From Achromobacter aegrifaciens (GTDB lineage: Bacteria; Pseudomonadota; Gammaproteobacteria; Burkholderiales; Burkholderiaceae_B), in assembly GCF_902859735.1 (NCBI RefSeq), contig NZ_CADIJY010000001.1, positions 186,001-250,000 of the forward strand: a stretch of 64,000 nucleotides of DNA. The letters are read 5' to 3'. The notes beneath the pieces were generated by a model, which was not told where the DNA came from, did not search any database, and was given only the letters and a program-made list of their open reading frames with translations. The position numbers were made by a program, and so were the translations under genes. Shown one piece after another: positions 1 through 9,844 of this stretch (position 1 is the first letter of the stretch; every line of letters begins with the position of its first letter).

Positions 1-48
1 TGGCGAGCACCGGGACCCTGCCCGATACCCCTTTGCCGGACCTAGAAA

Positions 49-1038
49 TTGAACCCCATGCATTTTGTCCGCTACGCCCTCTTCGGCGTAGGGATGGCGC
101 TTAGCGCCGCGGCGGCCTCGGCCCCGATTTTCGTCCTGAACTCCCTGGACGCCAACGTCAGCATCGTCGATCCGGCCACCTACAAGGAATTGCGGCGCGT
201 GCCCACGGGCAAGGAGCCGCATCACCTGTACCTGACTCCCGACGAAAAGTCGCTCATGGTGGCCAACGCCACCAGCGATTCGATCACGCTGATGGATCCC
301 AAGACCGGTGAAGTGCAGCGCACGCTGACCGGCATCGTCGATCCCTACCAGCTGCAGTTCTCGCCGGACATGAAGTGGTTCGTGACCGCTGCCAACCGCC
401 TGGACCACATCGACATCTATTCCTGGCATCCGCTGGAAAAAGGCTTCGACCTCAAACTGGTCAAGCGCATCCAGGCTGGCAAGACGCCCAGCCACATCAT
501 GATCGACAAGGCCAGCACCACGGCCTACGTGACGCTGCAGGACAGCGATCAGCTCATCGCCATCGACCTGGCCACGCAGACGCCGAAATGGACGGTGTCG
601 GTGGGCAAGACGCCTGCGGACGTATTCCTGACGCCCGACCAGAAAACCCTGCTGGTGGCGCTGACCGGCGACTCCTACGTCGAGGCCTACGACGTCAGCA
701 ACGGCCCGGCCAAGCTGGTGACGCGCATCAAGACCGCCGCGGGCGCCCACGCCTTCCGCGCGCAGGGCGACCACCGCCACCTGTTCGTCAGCAACCGCAC
801 CGCCAACTCCATCAGCCGCATCGACCTGCAGACGCTGGCCGTCACCGACACCTTCCCGGTGCCCGGCGGTCCCGACTGCATGGACGTGCTGGCCGATGGC
901 AAGACCCTGCTGGTCACTTCGCGCTGGGCCCGCAAGCTCACCGTGGTGGACCTGGAGCAGAAGAAGGTGGTCAATCAGGTGCCGGTGGGCAAGTCGCCTC
1001 ACGGCGTCTGGACGCTGAACCATGCTCCTACGAGATAA
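49..1038 (+). CDS. YncE-like beta-propeller protein, exported
   Basis: A 329-residue protein with an N-terminal signal peptide (hydrophobic stretch about residues 8-24, Ala-rich cleavage region) followed by repeated blades of the form 'VxDPxTxxxxxxxPxGxxPHHxxxxPD'. These blades are typical of YVTN/cytochrome cd1-like seven-bladed propellers. Family members are periplasmic binding or scaffold proteins with no assigned catalysis, so no enzymatic role is claimed. The call uses a TTG at 49; an in-frame ATG at 58 is equally plausible and neither has a strong ribosome site. Its 3' end overlaps the next gene by 17 bases, so the two are probably co-transcribed. The first 48 bases of the window hold no recognisable feature. 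Confidence 0.85.
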   Translation: MNPMHFVRYALFGVGMALSAAAASAPIFVLNSLDANVSIVDPATYKELRRVPTGKEPHHLYLTPDEKSLMVANATSDSITLMDPKTGEVQRTLTGIVDPYQLQFSPDMKWFVTAANRLDHIDIYSWHPLEKGFDLKLVKRIQAGKTPSHIMIDKASTTAYVTLQDSDQLIAIDLATQTPKWTVSVGKTPADVFLTPDQKTLLVALTGDSYVEAYDVSNGPAKLVTRIKTAAGAHAFRAQGDHRHLFVSNRTANSISRIDLQTLAVTDTFPVPGGPDCMDVLADGKTLLVTSRWARKLTVVDLEQKKVVNQVPVGKSPHGVWTLNHAPTR

Positions 1039-1816
1039 GCGCGTCCACGCCGCGGTGATGCTTGCGCTGGCCTTTCCCAGCATGGGAATGGCAGCGCCAG
1101 CGACCTGCGACAAGCCTGTCTACCTGACGTTCGATACCGGCCACATGGGCGTGGCCCCGCTGATCGCGGACGTATTGGCCCGCCACAACGTCAAGGTCAC
1201 TTTTTTCCTGGCCAACGAGCGCACGCTGACCGACGGCTCCAGCCTGGATGACGTGTGGGCGCCCTGGTGGAAGGCGCGCGCGGCGGAAGGCCATGTCTTC
1301 GGCTCGCACACCTATGACCACGTCTATTGGCAGGCGGATCTTCCTGGCGGCAAGTTCCGCGTCAAGCCCAGCGCCGGCCCGGACGCGGGCAAGCGCGCCG
1401 AATGGACGCCCGAGCAGTATTGCGCCGAGATCAAGCGGTCCGTCACCCGTTTCCATCAGATGACGGGCAAGAACATGCTGCCGATCTACCGCGCGCCGGG
1501 CGGCAAGACCTCGCCTGCGCTGCTGAAGGCGGCCAAGGCCTGCGGCTTCGAGCACGTGGGCTGGGCGCCCGCCGGTTTCCTGGGCGATGAACTGCCCAGT
1601 GACAAATACCCCAACGCCCGCCTGCTGGACCAGGCGCTGCGCACCATCAAGCCCGGCGACATCCTGCTGGCCCACCTGGGCATCTGGTCGCGCCAGGATC
1701 CGTGGGCGCCAGCCGTGCTGGAGCCGCTGATTGAAGGTTTGCAGCGCAAGGGCTATTGTTTTGCTACCTTGGACACGCACCCGTCCTATCGCGATTGGAT
1801 CGCTAATCATCACTGA
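1022..1816 (+). CDS. Polysaccharide deacetylase (NodB) family protein, exported
   Basis: A 264-residue protein with a signal peptide (hydrophobic residues about 9-24) and a NodB fold. Motif 1 is at residues 36-40, reading TFDTG rather than the usual TFDDG, so the second, metal-binding Asp is Thr. Motif 2 is SHTYDH with His96 and His100. The family removes N- or O-acetyl groups from polysaccharides or peptidoglycan. The Asp-to-Thr change may mean altered metal use; PdaA-type enzymes also vary here. The start overlaps the propeller gene and the stop is 2 bases before the next gene, so this is a tight operon. Substrate unknown. Confidence 0.85.
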   Translation: MLLRDKRVHAAVMLALAFPSMGMAAPATCDKPVYLTFDTGHMGVAPLIADVLARHNVKVTFFLANERTLTDGSSLDDVWAPWWKARAAEGHVFGSHTYDHVYWQADLPGGKFRVKPSAGPDAGKRAEWTPEQYCAEIKRSVTRFHQMTGKNMLPIYRAPGGKTSPALLKAAKACGFEHVGWAPAGFLGDELPSDKYPNARLLDQALRTIKPGDILLAHLGIWSRQDPWAPAVLEPLIEGLQRKGYCFATLDTHPSYRDWIANHH

Positions 1817-1818
1817 TC

Positions 1819-2826
1819 ATGGATACGCTTAGTCAATTGTTCGGAGAGTGCCAGCAATGGCTCTTCGAAACGGCGATTCAGCCCGCGCTGTTCCACCTGG
1901 GCATGAGCAACTTCATCGAGGACGGCTACGACGCCACCATGTGGCTGCTGGTCGGCCTGCTGCAGATTGTCGTGCTGGTCCTGGTGTTCGGTCCCCTGCA
2001 GCGTCTGCGCCCCGTGGAGGCGGTTACCGACCGTCGCCAGATCGGCATCGACGTGCTGTACACGCTGATCCACCGGCTGGGCGCTTTCCGCCTGCTGCTG
2101 TTCTTCACCATCGACCCATTGTGGGACAGCGTGTTTGGTCAGCTGCACGTCTGGGGTTTCGCGCCTTTCCAGCTGGATCAGTACTGGCCCGGCGTGACGG
2201 ACAAGGCCTGGGTCAGCCTGATCATCTACCTGTTGCTGTTCGACGCGGTGGACTACATCTACCACCGTGCCCAGCACCGTTTCGGCTGGCTCTGGGCTTT
2301 GCACGCCGTGCATCACAGCCAGCGCCAGATGACCATCTGGAGCGACGACCGCAACCACCTGCTGGACGATATGCTGCGCGACGTGCTGGTGGTGTTCGTG
2401 TCGCAACTGGTGGGCGTGCCGCCGGCGCAGTTCGTCATGGTGGTGGCCATCACTCAGCTGGCGCAGAGTTTCTCGCACGCCAATCTGCGCATGCATTTCG
2501 GCGTCATCGGCGAGCGCCTGCTGGTCAGCCCGCGTTTTCACCGCCACCACCATTCCATCGCCTACGACGCCTCCACGCCGGGTCCGGTGGGCGGCTACAA
2601 CTTTGCGGCGCTGTTTCCCATCTGGGACGTACTGTTCCGCACCGCCCGCTTCGGCGTGGGCTACGGCCCCACGGGCATTCATGACCAGCAGGCGGAACTG
2701 GGCGGGCGCGATTACGGCCGCGGCTTCTGGTCGCAGCAGTGGCTGGGCTTGAAACGCATGGTGGGCCGCGACCGCGAACCCGCCGCCGCGCCGCCGTCGC
2801 CTCCGGCCTCGGTTGAACGCGCCTGA
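1819..2826 (+). CDS. Sterol desaturase / fatty acid hydroxylase superfamily membrane protein
   Basis: A 335-residue integral membrane protein of the di-iron hydroxylase superfamily. The eight-histidine signature is visible as YHRAQH and HAVHH near residues 150-170, then HRHHH near residue 240, with hydrophobic segments around residues 35-60, 90-110 and 130-150. Family members use O2 and a di-iron centre to hydroxylate or desaturate lipids; the substrate here cannot be read from sequence. It starts 2 bases after the deacetylase stop and ends just before a clear terminator, so it is the last gene of the operon. A lipid or envelope modification role for the trio is inference. Confidence 0.85.
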   Translation: MDTLSQLFGECQQWLFETAIQPALFHLGMSNFIEDGYDATMWLLVGLLQIVVLVLVFGPLQRLRPVEAVTDRRQIGIDVLYTLIHRLGAFRLLLFFTIDPLWDSVFGQLHVWGFAPFQLDQYWPGVTDKAWVSLIIYLLLFDAVDYIYHRAQHRFGWLWALHAVHHSQRQMTIWSDDRNHLLDDMLRDVLVVFVSQLVGVPPAQFVMVVAITQLAQSFSHANLRMHFGVIGERLLVSPRFHRHHHSIAYDASTPGPVGGYNFAALFPIWDVLFRTARFGVGYGPTGIHDQQAELGGRDYGRGFWSQQWLGLKRMVGRDREPAAAPPSPPASVERA

Positions 2827-2855
2827 AAGCGGCCTGGCCTCAAAGGCCGCGCATG

Positions 2856-2886
2856 AAAAAACGAGCCCGCTGGGCTCGTTTTGTTT
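2856..2886. terminator. Bidirectional rho-independent terminator
   Basis: Perfect stem ACGAGCCC (2861-2868) / GGGCTCGT (2872-2879) with a 3-base GCT loop, flanked by an A-run on the left and a T-run on the right. It lies between converging genes and can terminate both the operon ending at 2826 and the thioesterase gene on the minus strand. Confidence 0.9.
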
Positions 2887-2908
2887 TGGGCGGGCAGGGA
2901 ATTCCGTT

Positions 2909-3412
2909 TCAGGGTTGCGCGTCGTGCGTGGTTTCGCGCTTGATCTCGCCGTGCCGGCGTTCCATTTCCTGGCGCAGTTCGCGGCGCAGCCGGGCGGCTT
3001 CCATGCGTTGCTTCTCTTCCAGGTTGCGCGGTTCCAGCGGCGGCACCGCGGTCGGCGCGCCCTGATCATCCACCGCAACCATCGTGAAATAGCAGCTGTT
3101 GGTGTGGCGCACGAGCTTCTTGCGGATGTCCTCGGTGACGACCTTGATGCCGATTTCCATGGACGTGCGGCCGGTGTAGTTCACCGCCGCCAGAAAGGTC
3201 ACCAGTTCGCCCACGTGGATCGGTTCGCGGAACACGACCTGGTCCACGGACAGGGTCACCACATATTGGCCGGCGTACCGGCTGGCACAGGCGTAGGCCA
3301 CCTGGTCCAGGTACTTGAGGATGGTTCCGCCGTGCACATTCCCTGAGAAATTCGCCATGTCCGGCGTCATCAGGATGGTCATCGACAATTGGTGGCTAAA
3401 GGCTTCGTCCAT
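2909..3412 (-). CDS. Acyl-CoA thioesterase, hotdog fold (YciA/cytosolic type)
   Basis: A 167-residue single hotdog-domain protein. The motif GNVHGGTILKYLDQVAYAC (about residues 22-41) matches the helix and catalytic region of hexameric YciA/BACH thioesterases, which hydrolyse acyl-CoA to free acid and CoA. The C-terminal 30 residues are charged and rich in Arg and Glu, probably helical and outside the fold. The start ATG at 3412 gives the family's normal N-terminus. It lies 50 bases downstream of the DUF1254 gene on the same strand and may be co-transcribed. Substrate chain length is not predictable. Confidence 0.88.
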   Translation of the reverse strand: MDEAFSHQLSMTILMTPDMANFSGNVHGGTILKYLDQVAYACASRYAGQYVVTLSVDQVVFREPIHVGELVTFLAAVNYTGRTSMEIGIKVVTEDIRKKLVRHTNSCYFTMVAVDDQGAPTAVPPLEPRNLEEKQRMEAARLRRELRQEMERRHGEIKRETTHDAQP

Positions 3413-3462
3413 GGCGGGCGTTCAATCTTGGATAAAACGCCTATGGTAGCGGCAGGCGCCTG

Positions 3463-4929
3463 TCATGGCTGCGTCTTTTCAGCGGCTTCCGGGGTTTCTT
3501 GCGTCGCTTCTTCGGGCGGGGCGTCGCGCAGCAGGGCGGGGGGCGTCCACAATCCGTCCAGCAGGGCGGGTTCCGGCGCATACACGCGCAGCAGCACGCT
3601 GACCGCGCCGGCGGCAGGCAGCGGCAGCCAGTTGGACTGTTCCTCGGGCGCGGGCGGCGCATGGCTGATGCGCAGGTCCAGCGAACCGTCGGCGTTGTAG
3701 CGCAGCGGGTCGCGGTCGCCCAGCGCGTAGCGGTTCAGCGGATTGGCCGACGGCATGCCTTGCGCGTCATAGGCCGCCAGCGACCACAGCGCCGCGGCGG
3801 GCGGCAATTGGCCGCCTTCGAAATGCAGCGTGTAGCCATGCGCGCCATCCAGCGGTGCGCCCTGGCTGTCGGCCGCCAGCAGCAGCACGCTCAGGTCTTC
3901 GGGCAGGCCCGCGCCCGGCTGCGCCTGCGCCGCCAGGGCGCGCCGCAGATAGGAATTGCCGTAGACGCCGATGCTGGCGGTTTCCTGGTGCCAGCCGTTG
4001 ACGCTGCGCACCGTGGCGCCGGCTGCCGCCGTCATGCGCTCGCGCGCCGCCCGCAGGCCGCGGCGCAAGCCCTGTTTGGCAGGATGGTCGAGCTGGGCGA
4101 AGTCGAATGGCCGGCCGGCGACCAGCCCGGCGCCGCGCAGCCTGGCCAGCACCGGCTGGTCGGTGGCATGCGGCGGGTTCTTGCGCAGCAGCTCCGCCGC
4201 ATATTCGAAGTAGGCGTCGGTCGGCATGGATTCGACCTGCTCGCGCACGGGGATGCGCAGATTCAGGGAAGGATCGGCCTTCAACCGCTGCGCCTGCGCG
4301 GGCAGGTTCCATTGCGCCAGCGGCGTCACCAGGAAGCCGTCCTGCAAGGCGTGGACCGCGGGGTAATCGGCAGGCCCATCGGCCTGGATCAGATTCTTGG
4401 CCCAAACATAGGCGGTGGGCGCGTCGATGCGCGCCATGCCCGAGGGCAGCACGCCGTTCCAGCCCGGCGGAACGATCACGGTATTGCCCTTGGCCGTGCC
4501 GGTGCTGCGCTTGCCCAGCGTGGCGAACACGTCGGTCCACATGTCCAGCAGCGTCAGCGTATAGAGCCGGCCTTGGGTATCCGGCACCGACAGCACCACC
4601 GGCCCGGACGTCAGGTCCAGCCAGCCGACGCTGCGCAGCATGTCGGGGTTGGCCCAGGGCGTGGCGGCGCCCGGCTGCGGCAGCGCGCGCGCGTGCAGAA
4701 AGGTGTTGGCCGGCGCGCCGTCGTTGCCGCGGGACGGATGGGTGAACTGGCGGCGGGTCAGGTCCATCGTGACCAGCGGATAGAAGTACAGATAGCCTTC
4801 CATGCCCGCCTGGTGGGCGGCCTCGGTGGCCGCCGCCGCGGGAGTCAGCGCGGCCGGGGCCGCGCGGGTCAGCGTGGCGGGCGCGAGCGCGGCGGTGATG
4901 GACAGGGCCAGGGCAACAAGGCGGCGCAT
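3463..4929 (-). CDS. DUF1254/DUF1214 domain protein, exported
   Basis: The 488-residue product begins MRRLVALALSITAALAPA, a signal peptide. The open frame extends to 5139, but the ATG at 4929 is preceded by TAGGAG at proper spacing and puts the signal peptide at the N-terminus, so the upstream extension is rejected. The N-terminal half carries the DUF1254 pattern (GYLYFYPLVTMDLTRRQ, then 'LYTLTLLDMWTDVF'), and the C-terminal half matches DUF1214 with its Trp/Tyr-rich ending (WSLAAYDAQGM ... NRYALGDRD). Family members are secreted or periplasmic and functionally uncharacterised. It diverges from fdnG across a 304-base gap. Confidence 0.85.
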   Translation of the reverse strand: MRRLVALALSITAALAPATLTRAAPAALTPAAAATEAAHQAGMEGYLYFYPLVTMDLTRRQFTHPSRGNDGAPANTFLHARALPQPGAATPWANPDMLRSVGWLDLTSGPVVLSVPDTQGRLYTLTLLDMWTDVFATLGKRSTGTAKGNTVIVPPGWNGVLPSGMARIDAPTAYVWAKNLIQADGPADYPAVHALQDGFLVTPLAQWNLPAQAQRLKADPSLNLRIPVREQVESMPTDAYFEYAAELLRKNPPHATDQPVLARLRGAGLVAGRPFDFAQLDHPAKQGLRRGLRAARERMTAAAGATVRSVNGWHQETASIGVYGNSYLRRALAAQAQPGAGLPEDLSVLLLAADSQGAPLDGAHGYTLHFEGGQLPPAAALWSLAAYDAQGMPSANPLNRYALGDRDPLRYNADGSLDLRISHAPPAPEEQSNWLPLPAAGAVSVLLRVYAPEPALLDGLWTPPALLRDAPPEEATQETPEAAEKTQP

Positions 4930-5233
4930 CGGCGCTCCTACGGTCATGCGGAAAACAGGAGGGAAGGCTGGAGGCGCGGCGTCCCCGAATGGGGAGCGTG
5001 GGGGCCAGTCCAGACAGCCGGGAATGGTAGCAGCCGCAGGATCATCCAAAATCTGCGAAAAAACCCTATTTCGCCGCCAAATTTCAGACATAAGGAAGCT
5101 CTCTTTGGGGCCGGATGCCATGGCGCGTCCGTCCCGCAAAGCCTATACTTGGAAAAATATCCTTGGAAACCGTAGGGCTTTTTGCTTCGGCCAGCCAACG
5201 GCTTCCTCCATTTCACCAGGAGAGGAGTGTTTC
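4930..5233. promoter_or_regulatory. Divergent intergenic region upstream of formate dehydrogenase
   Basis: 304 bases without a gene between the DUF1254 gene and fdnG. It is more AT-rich than the surroundings (5040-5170). Visible elements are a -10-like TATACT at 5144-5149, a direct repeat TTGGAAA at 5149-5155 and 5163-5169, and a strong ribosome site AGGAGAGGAG just before the fdnG ATG. No convincing FNR or sigma-54 site was found by eye, so the promoter assignment is tentative. Confidence 0.4.
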
Positions 5234-8200
5234 ATGGTCAACATGAATCGCCGCCAGTTCTTCAAGGTGACCGGTGCGACGCTGGCAGGCTCCAGCCTGG
5301 CTTTGCTGGGGGCAGCCCCCGGCACGGCCATGGCCGAAGTCCGCCAGTACAAGCTTGCGCGCATGACTGAAACGCGCAACACCTGTCCCTACTGTTCGGT
5401 CGCCTGTGGACTGCTGATGTACGGCTTGGGCGACGGCTCCAAGAACGCCCGTGCCAGCATCATGCACATCGAAGGCGACCCCGACCACCCCGTCAACCGC
5501 GGCACGCTCTGTCCGAAGGGCGCTGCCCTGATCGACTTCATCCACAGCCCCAACCGCCTGAAGTACCCGGAATACCGGGCGCCGGGCTCGGACAAATGGG
5601 TGCGGATGTCGTGGGACGACGCCCTGACCCGCATCACCAAGCTCATGAAGGCGGACCGCGACGCGAACTTCGTCGAGAAGACCGCGGACGGCAAGACCGT
5701 CAACCGGTGGCTGACCACCGGCATGCTGGCGGCCTCGGCAAGCAGCAACGAGGTCGGCTACATCACGCACAAGACTGTGCGCAGCATGGGGATACTGGCG
5801 TTCGATAACCAAGCCCGTGTCTGACATGGCCCGACGGTGGCAGGTCTTGCCCCGACGTTTGGCCGTGGAGCGATGACGAACCATTGGGTCGACATCAAGA
5901 ACGCGGACGTAGTACTGATCATGGGCGGCAATGCCGCCGAGGCCCACCCTTGCGGGTTCAAATGGGTCACGGAAGCAAAGGCCCATAACAAGGCAAAGCT
6001 GATCGTCGTGGATCCGCGCTTTACGCGCTCGGCATCCGTGGCGGACTTCTACGCGCCCATACGCACCGGCACCGATATCATCTTCTTGGGCGGCGTCATC
6101 AAGTATCTGCTGGACAACGACAAGATCCAGCATGAGTACGTGCGCAACTACACGGACTTTTCCTTCATCGTGCGCGAGGACTTCGCGTTCGACGCAGGCC
6201 TGTATTCCGGCTACGACGCCGAAAAGCGCACCTACAACAAGGCCAGCTGGGACTACGAGCGCGGCGACGACGGCTACGTCAAGACGGACCCGACGCTGGC
6301 GCATCCGCGCACCGTCTACCAGTTGCTGAAGAAGCACTACTCGCGCTACACCGAAGACATGGTCGAGCGCGTCTGCGGCACGCCCAAGGACAAGTTCCTG
6401 AAGGTCTGCGAGATGCTGGCTTCCACTGCCACCACCAACCGCGCCGCGACCATCCTCTACGCGCTGGGGTGGACGCAGCACTCCATCGGTTCGCAGATCA
6501 TCCGCACGGGCGCGATGGTGCAGCTGCTGCTGGGCAACATCGGCATCGCCGGCGGCGGCATGAACGCGCTGCGCGGGCACTCGAACATCCAGGGCCTGAC
6601 CGATCTGGGCCTGATGTCGAACCTGCTGCCCGGCTACATGACCCTGCCCAACGAGCCCGAGCAGGACTACGGCAAGTACATCGAGTCGCGCACGCAGAAA
6701 CCCCTGCGGCCCAATCAGCTTAGCTACTGGCAGAACTACAGCAAGTTCCACGTGAGCCTGATGAAGGCCTGGTGGGGCAAGTCCGCCACGGCCGAAAACA
6801 ACTGGGCGTTCGACTACCTGCCCAAGCTGGACAAGCTCTACGACATGCTGCAGGTCTACGAGCTCATGAACCAGGGCAAGATGAATGGCTACATCGCCCA
6901 GGGCTTCAACCCCCTGGCGGCCGCGCCCAACAAGGCCAAGCTGAACGCCGGTTTCGCCAAGCTGAAGTTCCTGGTCATCATGGATCCGCTGGTCACCGAG
7001 ACCTCCGAGTTCTGGCGCAACGCGGGCGAGGCCAACGATGTGGATCCGTCCAAGATCCAGACCGAGGTCTTCCGTCTGCCGACCACCTGTTTCGCCGAGG
7101 AAGACGGCACGCTGGTGAACTCCGGCCGCTGGCTGCAATGGCACTGGAAGGGCGCGGAGCCTCCGGGCGAAGCCAAGAGCGACATCGAGATCATGGCGCT
7201 GCTGTTCACGCGCCTGCGCAAGATGTACCAGGACGAGGGCGGCAAGTATCCCGATCCCATCGTCAATCTGTCGTGGCCGTACTCCAATCCGCAGAATCCC
7301 ACCGCCGAAGAGCTGGCCAAGGAATACACCGGCAAGGCACTGGTGGAACTGACCGACCCCAAGGATCCGTCCAAGGTCACCCGCAAGGCCGGCGAGCAAT
7401 TGGCCGGCTTCGCGGAACTGCGCGACGACGGCTCCACCATCAGCGGCTGTTGGATCTTCGCGGGCGCCTGGGGCCCTGGCGGCAACCTGATGGCGCGGCG
7501 CGACAACAGCGATCCGACCGGCATCGGCCAGACCCTGAACTGGGCCTGGGCGTGGCCGGCCAATCGCCGTATCCTGTACAACCGCGCCTCCTGTGACGTG
7601 GCGGGCAAGCCCTTCGATCCACGCCGCAGCCTGATCTCCTGGAACGGCAAGTTCTGGACCGGCGCGGACATCCCCGACTTCAAGGGCGATGAAAATCCCG
7701 ACGGCGGCATGGGTCCGTTCATCATGAACCCCGAGGGCGTGGCGCGCTTCTTCGCGCGGGCGGGCATGGCCGAAGGGCCGTTCCCCGAACACTACGAACC
7801 CTTCGAGACGCCGCTGGGCTACAACCCGCTGTATCCGAAGGCCAAGGGCGTCACCAGCAATCCGGCCGCGCGGGTCTTCAAGGACGACCTGGCCGCGATG
7901 GGCACCGTGGACAAGTTCCCCTACGTGGCCACGACCTACCGCCTGACCGAGCACTTCCACTACTGGACCAAGCACGTCCGCATCAACTCGATCCTCCAGC
8001 CGGAGCAGTTCGTGGAGATCGGCGAGGCGCTGGCCAAGGAATTGGGCATTGCCAACGGGTCGCGCGTGAAGGTGTCGTCCAACCGCGGCTACATCAAGGC
8101 GGTGGCGCTGGTCACCAAGCGCTTGCGCGCGCTGACCATCGAGGGCAAGACCGTGCACCACGTGGGCATCCCCATCCATTGGGGCTTCGTGGGCCTGGCC

Positions 8201-8302
8201 AAGCCTGGCTTCCTCACCAACACCCTGACGCCGTTCGTGGGCGACGGGAATTCCCAGACGCCGGAATTCAAGTCGTTCCTGGTGCAGGTCGAGAAGGCCT
8301 AA
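5234..8302 (+). CDS. fdnG: Formate dehydrogenase (membrane-bound, Fdn/Fdo type) catalytic subunit, selenoprotein
   Basis: Catalytic subunit of the respiratory formate dehydrogenase that oxidises formate to CO2 at a bis-MGD molybdenum or tungsten centre. Read through the in-frame TGA at 5822-5824 as selenocysteine (residue 197), the product is 1022 residues, close to E. coli FdnG (1015, Sec196). The residues around the [24 protein letters not shown], match the FdnG active-site loop. The N-terminus is a Tat signal with RRQFFK at residues 6-11, followed by a [4Fe-4S] motif CPYCSVACG ... LCPKG. The ATG at 5234 follows AGGAGAGGAG. Conceptual translation that treats TGA as stop splits the gene into two false ORFs (ending 5824 and starting 5837). 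First gene of fdnG-fdxH-fdnI. Confidence 0.97.
5822..5866 (+). promoter_or_regulatory. Bacterial SECIS element directing UGA = Sec
   Basis: Starts with the TGA codon at 5822-5824, followed by 11 bases and then a hairpin at 5836-5853. The hairpin is GG, bulged T (5838), GGC, loop AGGTCTT, GCC, CC. The bulged U and the apical GGUCU are the features SelB recognises in E. coli fdhF/fdnG SECIS RNA, and the spacing from the UGA is the same. Outer GGCC arms (5828-5832 and 5861-5864) can extend the stem. The selB and selC genes are encoded about 6.5 and 8.5 kb downstream. Confidence 0.9.
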
Positions 8303-8312
8303 GGAGACCGAC

Positions 8313-9212
8313 ATGTCCATGCAATCCCTAGACATCAAGCGGCGCTCCGCCACCACCACGCCGCCGCCGGGCATCCGCGAGCCCGTCACGGGCTCGGTGG
8401 CCAAGCTGATCGACGTCTCCAAGTGCATCGGCTGCAAGGCTTGCCAAAGCGCCTGTATGGAATGGAACGATCTGCGCGACGAGATCGGCACCAACGTGGG
8501 CGTCTACGACAACCCTGCCGACCTGACCGAGCATTCCTGGACCGTCATGCGCTTCTCCGAATACGAGAATCCGCAAGGCGACCTGGAATGGCTGATCCGC
8601 AAGGACGGCTGCATGCACTGCGAGGATCCGGGCTGCCTGAAGGCCTGTCCCTCGCCGGGCGCCATCATCCAGTACAACAACGGCATCGTGGATTTCCACG
8701 AAGAGAACTGCATCGGTTGCGGCTACTGCATCACTGGCTGTCCGTTCAACGTGCCGCGCATCTCCAAGAAGGACCACAAGGCGTACAAGTGCACCCTGTG
8801 TTCCGACCGCGTGGCCGTCGGTCAGGAGCCGGCCTGCGTCAAGGCCTGTCCCACCGGCGCCATCGTCTTCGGCACCAAGGAAGACATGACGCAGCACGCC
8901 GAGGAACGGATCGTCGACCTCAAGTCGCGTGGCTTCGACAAGGCCGGCCTGTATGACCCGCAGGGCGTGGGCGGCACCCACGTCATGTACGTGCTGCATC
9001 ACGCCGACCAGCCCGGGCTGTACCACGGGCTGCCCAAGGACCCGCAGATCAGCCCCATGGTTTCGCTGTGGAAGGGCCTGGCCAAACCGCTGGGCGTGGC
9101 CGCCATGGCCCTGACCGCGCTGGCGGGCTTCTTCCACTACGCCCGCGTTGGCCGCAACGAGGTGTCCGAGGAAGACGAACGCCGTGCCGAAGAGGAGGTG
9201 CGCCATGAGTGA
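8313..9212 (+). CDS. fdxH: Formate dehydrogenase iron-sulfur (beta) subunit
   Basis: A 299-residue ferredoxin-like electron-transfer subunit. Four [4Fe-4S] cysteine groups are visible: [43 protein letters not shown], and CTLCSDR with [12 protein letters not shown] single C-terminal transmembrane helix near residues 258-275 ([18 protein letters not shown]) anchors it, as in E. coli FdnH. It passes electrons from the FdnG centre to the cytochrome b subunit. The ATG follows AAGGAGACC, 10 bases after the fdnG stop, and the 3' end overlaps fdnI by 8 bases. Confidence 0.96.
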   Translation: MSMQSLDIKRRSATTTPPPGIREPVTGSVAKLIDVSKCIGCKACQSACMEWNDLRDEIGTNVGVYDNPADLTEHSWTVMRFSEYENPQGDLEWLIRKDGCMHCEDPGCLKACPSPGAIIQYNNGIVDFHEENCIGCGYCITGCPFNVPRISKKDHKAYKCTLCSDRVAVGQEPACVKACPTGAIVFGTKEDMTQHAEERIVDLKSRGFDKAGLYDPQGVGGTHVMYVLHHADQPGLYHGLPKDPQISPMVSLWKGLAKPLGVAAMALTALAGFFHYARVGRNEVSEEDERRAEEEVRHE

Positions 9213-9837
9213 AGACCGCCATCACCGCCGGATCAAGCGCTACACGCCAGGTGAGCGCACCAACCACTGGATCATCGCCTTCACGTTCATCCTGTTGGCA
9301 CTGTCCGGGCTGGCGTTGTTCCACCCGTCCATGTACTGGCTGACCAACCTGTTCGGGGGCGGTCCCTGGACGCGCATCCTGCATCCCTTCATCGGGATCG
9401 TGATGTTCGTCTGCTTCGTCGTGTTCGCCGGCCACATGTGGCGGCACAACCTCATGACGAAGGCCGATCGCCAGTGGATGCGGCAACTGAACGACGTGGT
9501 CGAGAACCGCGAGGAAAAGCTCCCGGAAGTCGGCAAGTACAACGCCGGCCAGAAGCTGCTGTTCTACGTGTTGATCCTCTGCATGCTGGGCCTGTTCGTC
9601 AGCGGCATCGTGATCTGGCGCGAGTACTTCGCGTTCTACTTCCCGATCTGGGTCATCCGCGCCGCCTCGGTGGTGCATGCCGTCAGCGCGCTGGTGCTGA
9701 TCTGCGCCATCATCGTGCACATCTACGCTGCCATTTGGGTCAAGGGTTCGCTGACCGCGATGCTGCGCGGGTATGTGACGGCGGGTTGGGCGTGGAAGCA
9801 TCACCGCGCCTGGTTCCGCGAACAAATCAGAAAATAA
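9205..9837 (+). CDS. fdnI: Formate dehydrogenase cytochrome b556 (gamma) subunit
   Basis: A 210-residue membrane subunit that passes electrons to quinone. Four hydrophobic helices are visible (about residues 19-38, 55-75, 115-135, 150-172), with histidines suited to bind two b hemes, e.g. in NHWIIAF and GHMWRHNL. The start ATG at 9205 lies within the 3' end of fdxH (ATGAGTGA, 8-base overlap) and is preceded by GAGGAGG, so translation is coupled. The open frame upstream to 9148 is only an extension inside fdxH. Confidence 0.95.
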   Translation: MSEDRHHRRIKRYTPGERTNHWIIAFTFILLALSGLALFHPSMYWLTNLFGGGPWTRILHPFIGIVMFVCFVVFAGHMWRHNLMTKADRQWMRQLNDVVENREEKLPEVGKYNAGQKLLFYVLILCMLGLFVSGIVIWREYFAFYFPIWVIRAASVVHAVSALVLICAIIVHIYAAIWVKGSLTAMLRGYVTAGWAWKHHRAWFREQIRK

Positions 9838-9844
9838 AGCTGAC

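Noticed and set aside
5822-5824. TGA in fdnG read as a nonsense mutation (pseudogene) or frameshift
   Set aside because: The TGA is in frame at the Sec position, the downstream frame is intact to 8302, and SECIS, selA, selB, selC and selD are present.
5213-8494. A 1093-codon open frame on the minus strand opposite fdnG
   Set aside because: It is an artefact of very high GC third positions in fdnG; its residue pattern (long His/Val/Gly/Arg/Leu runs) fits no family and the plus strand codes a clear formate dehydrogenase.
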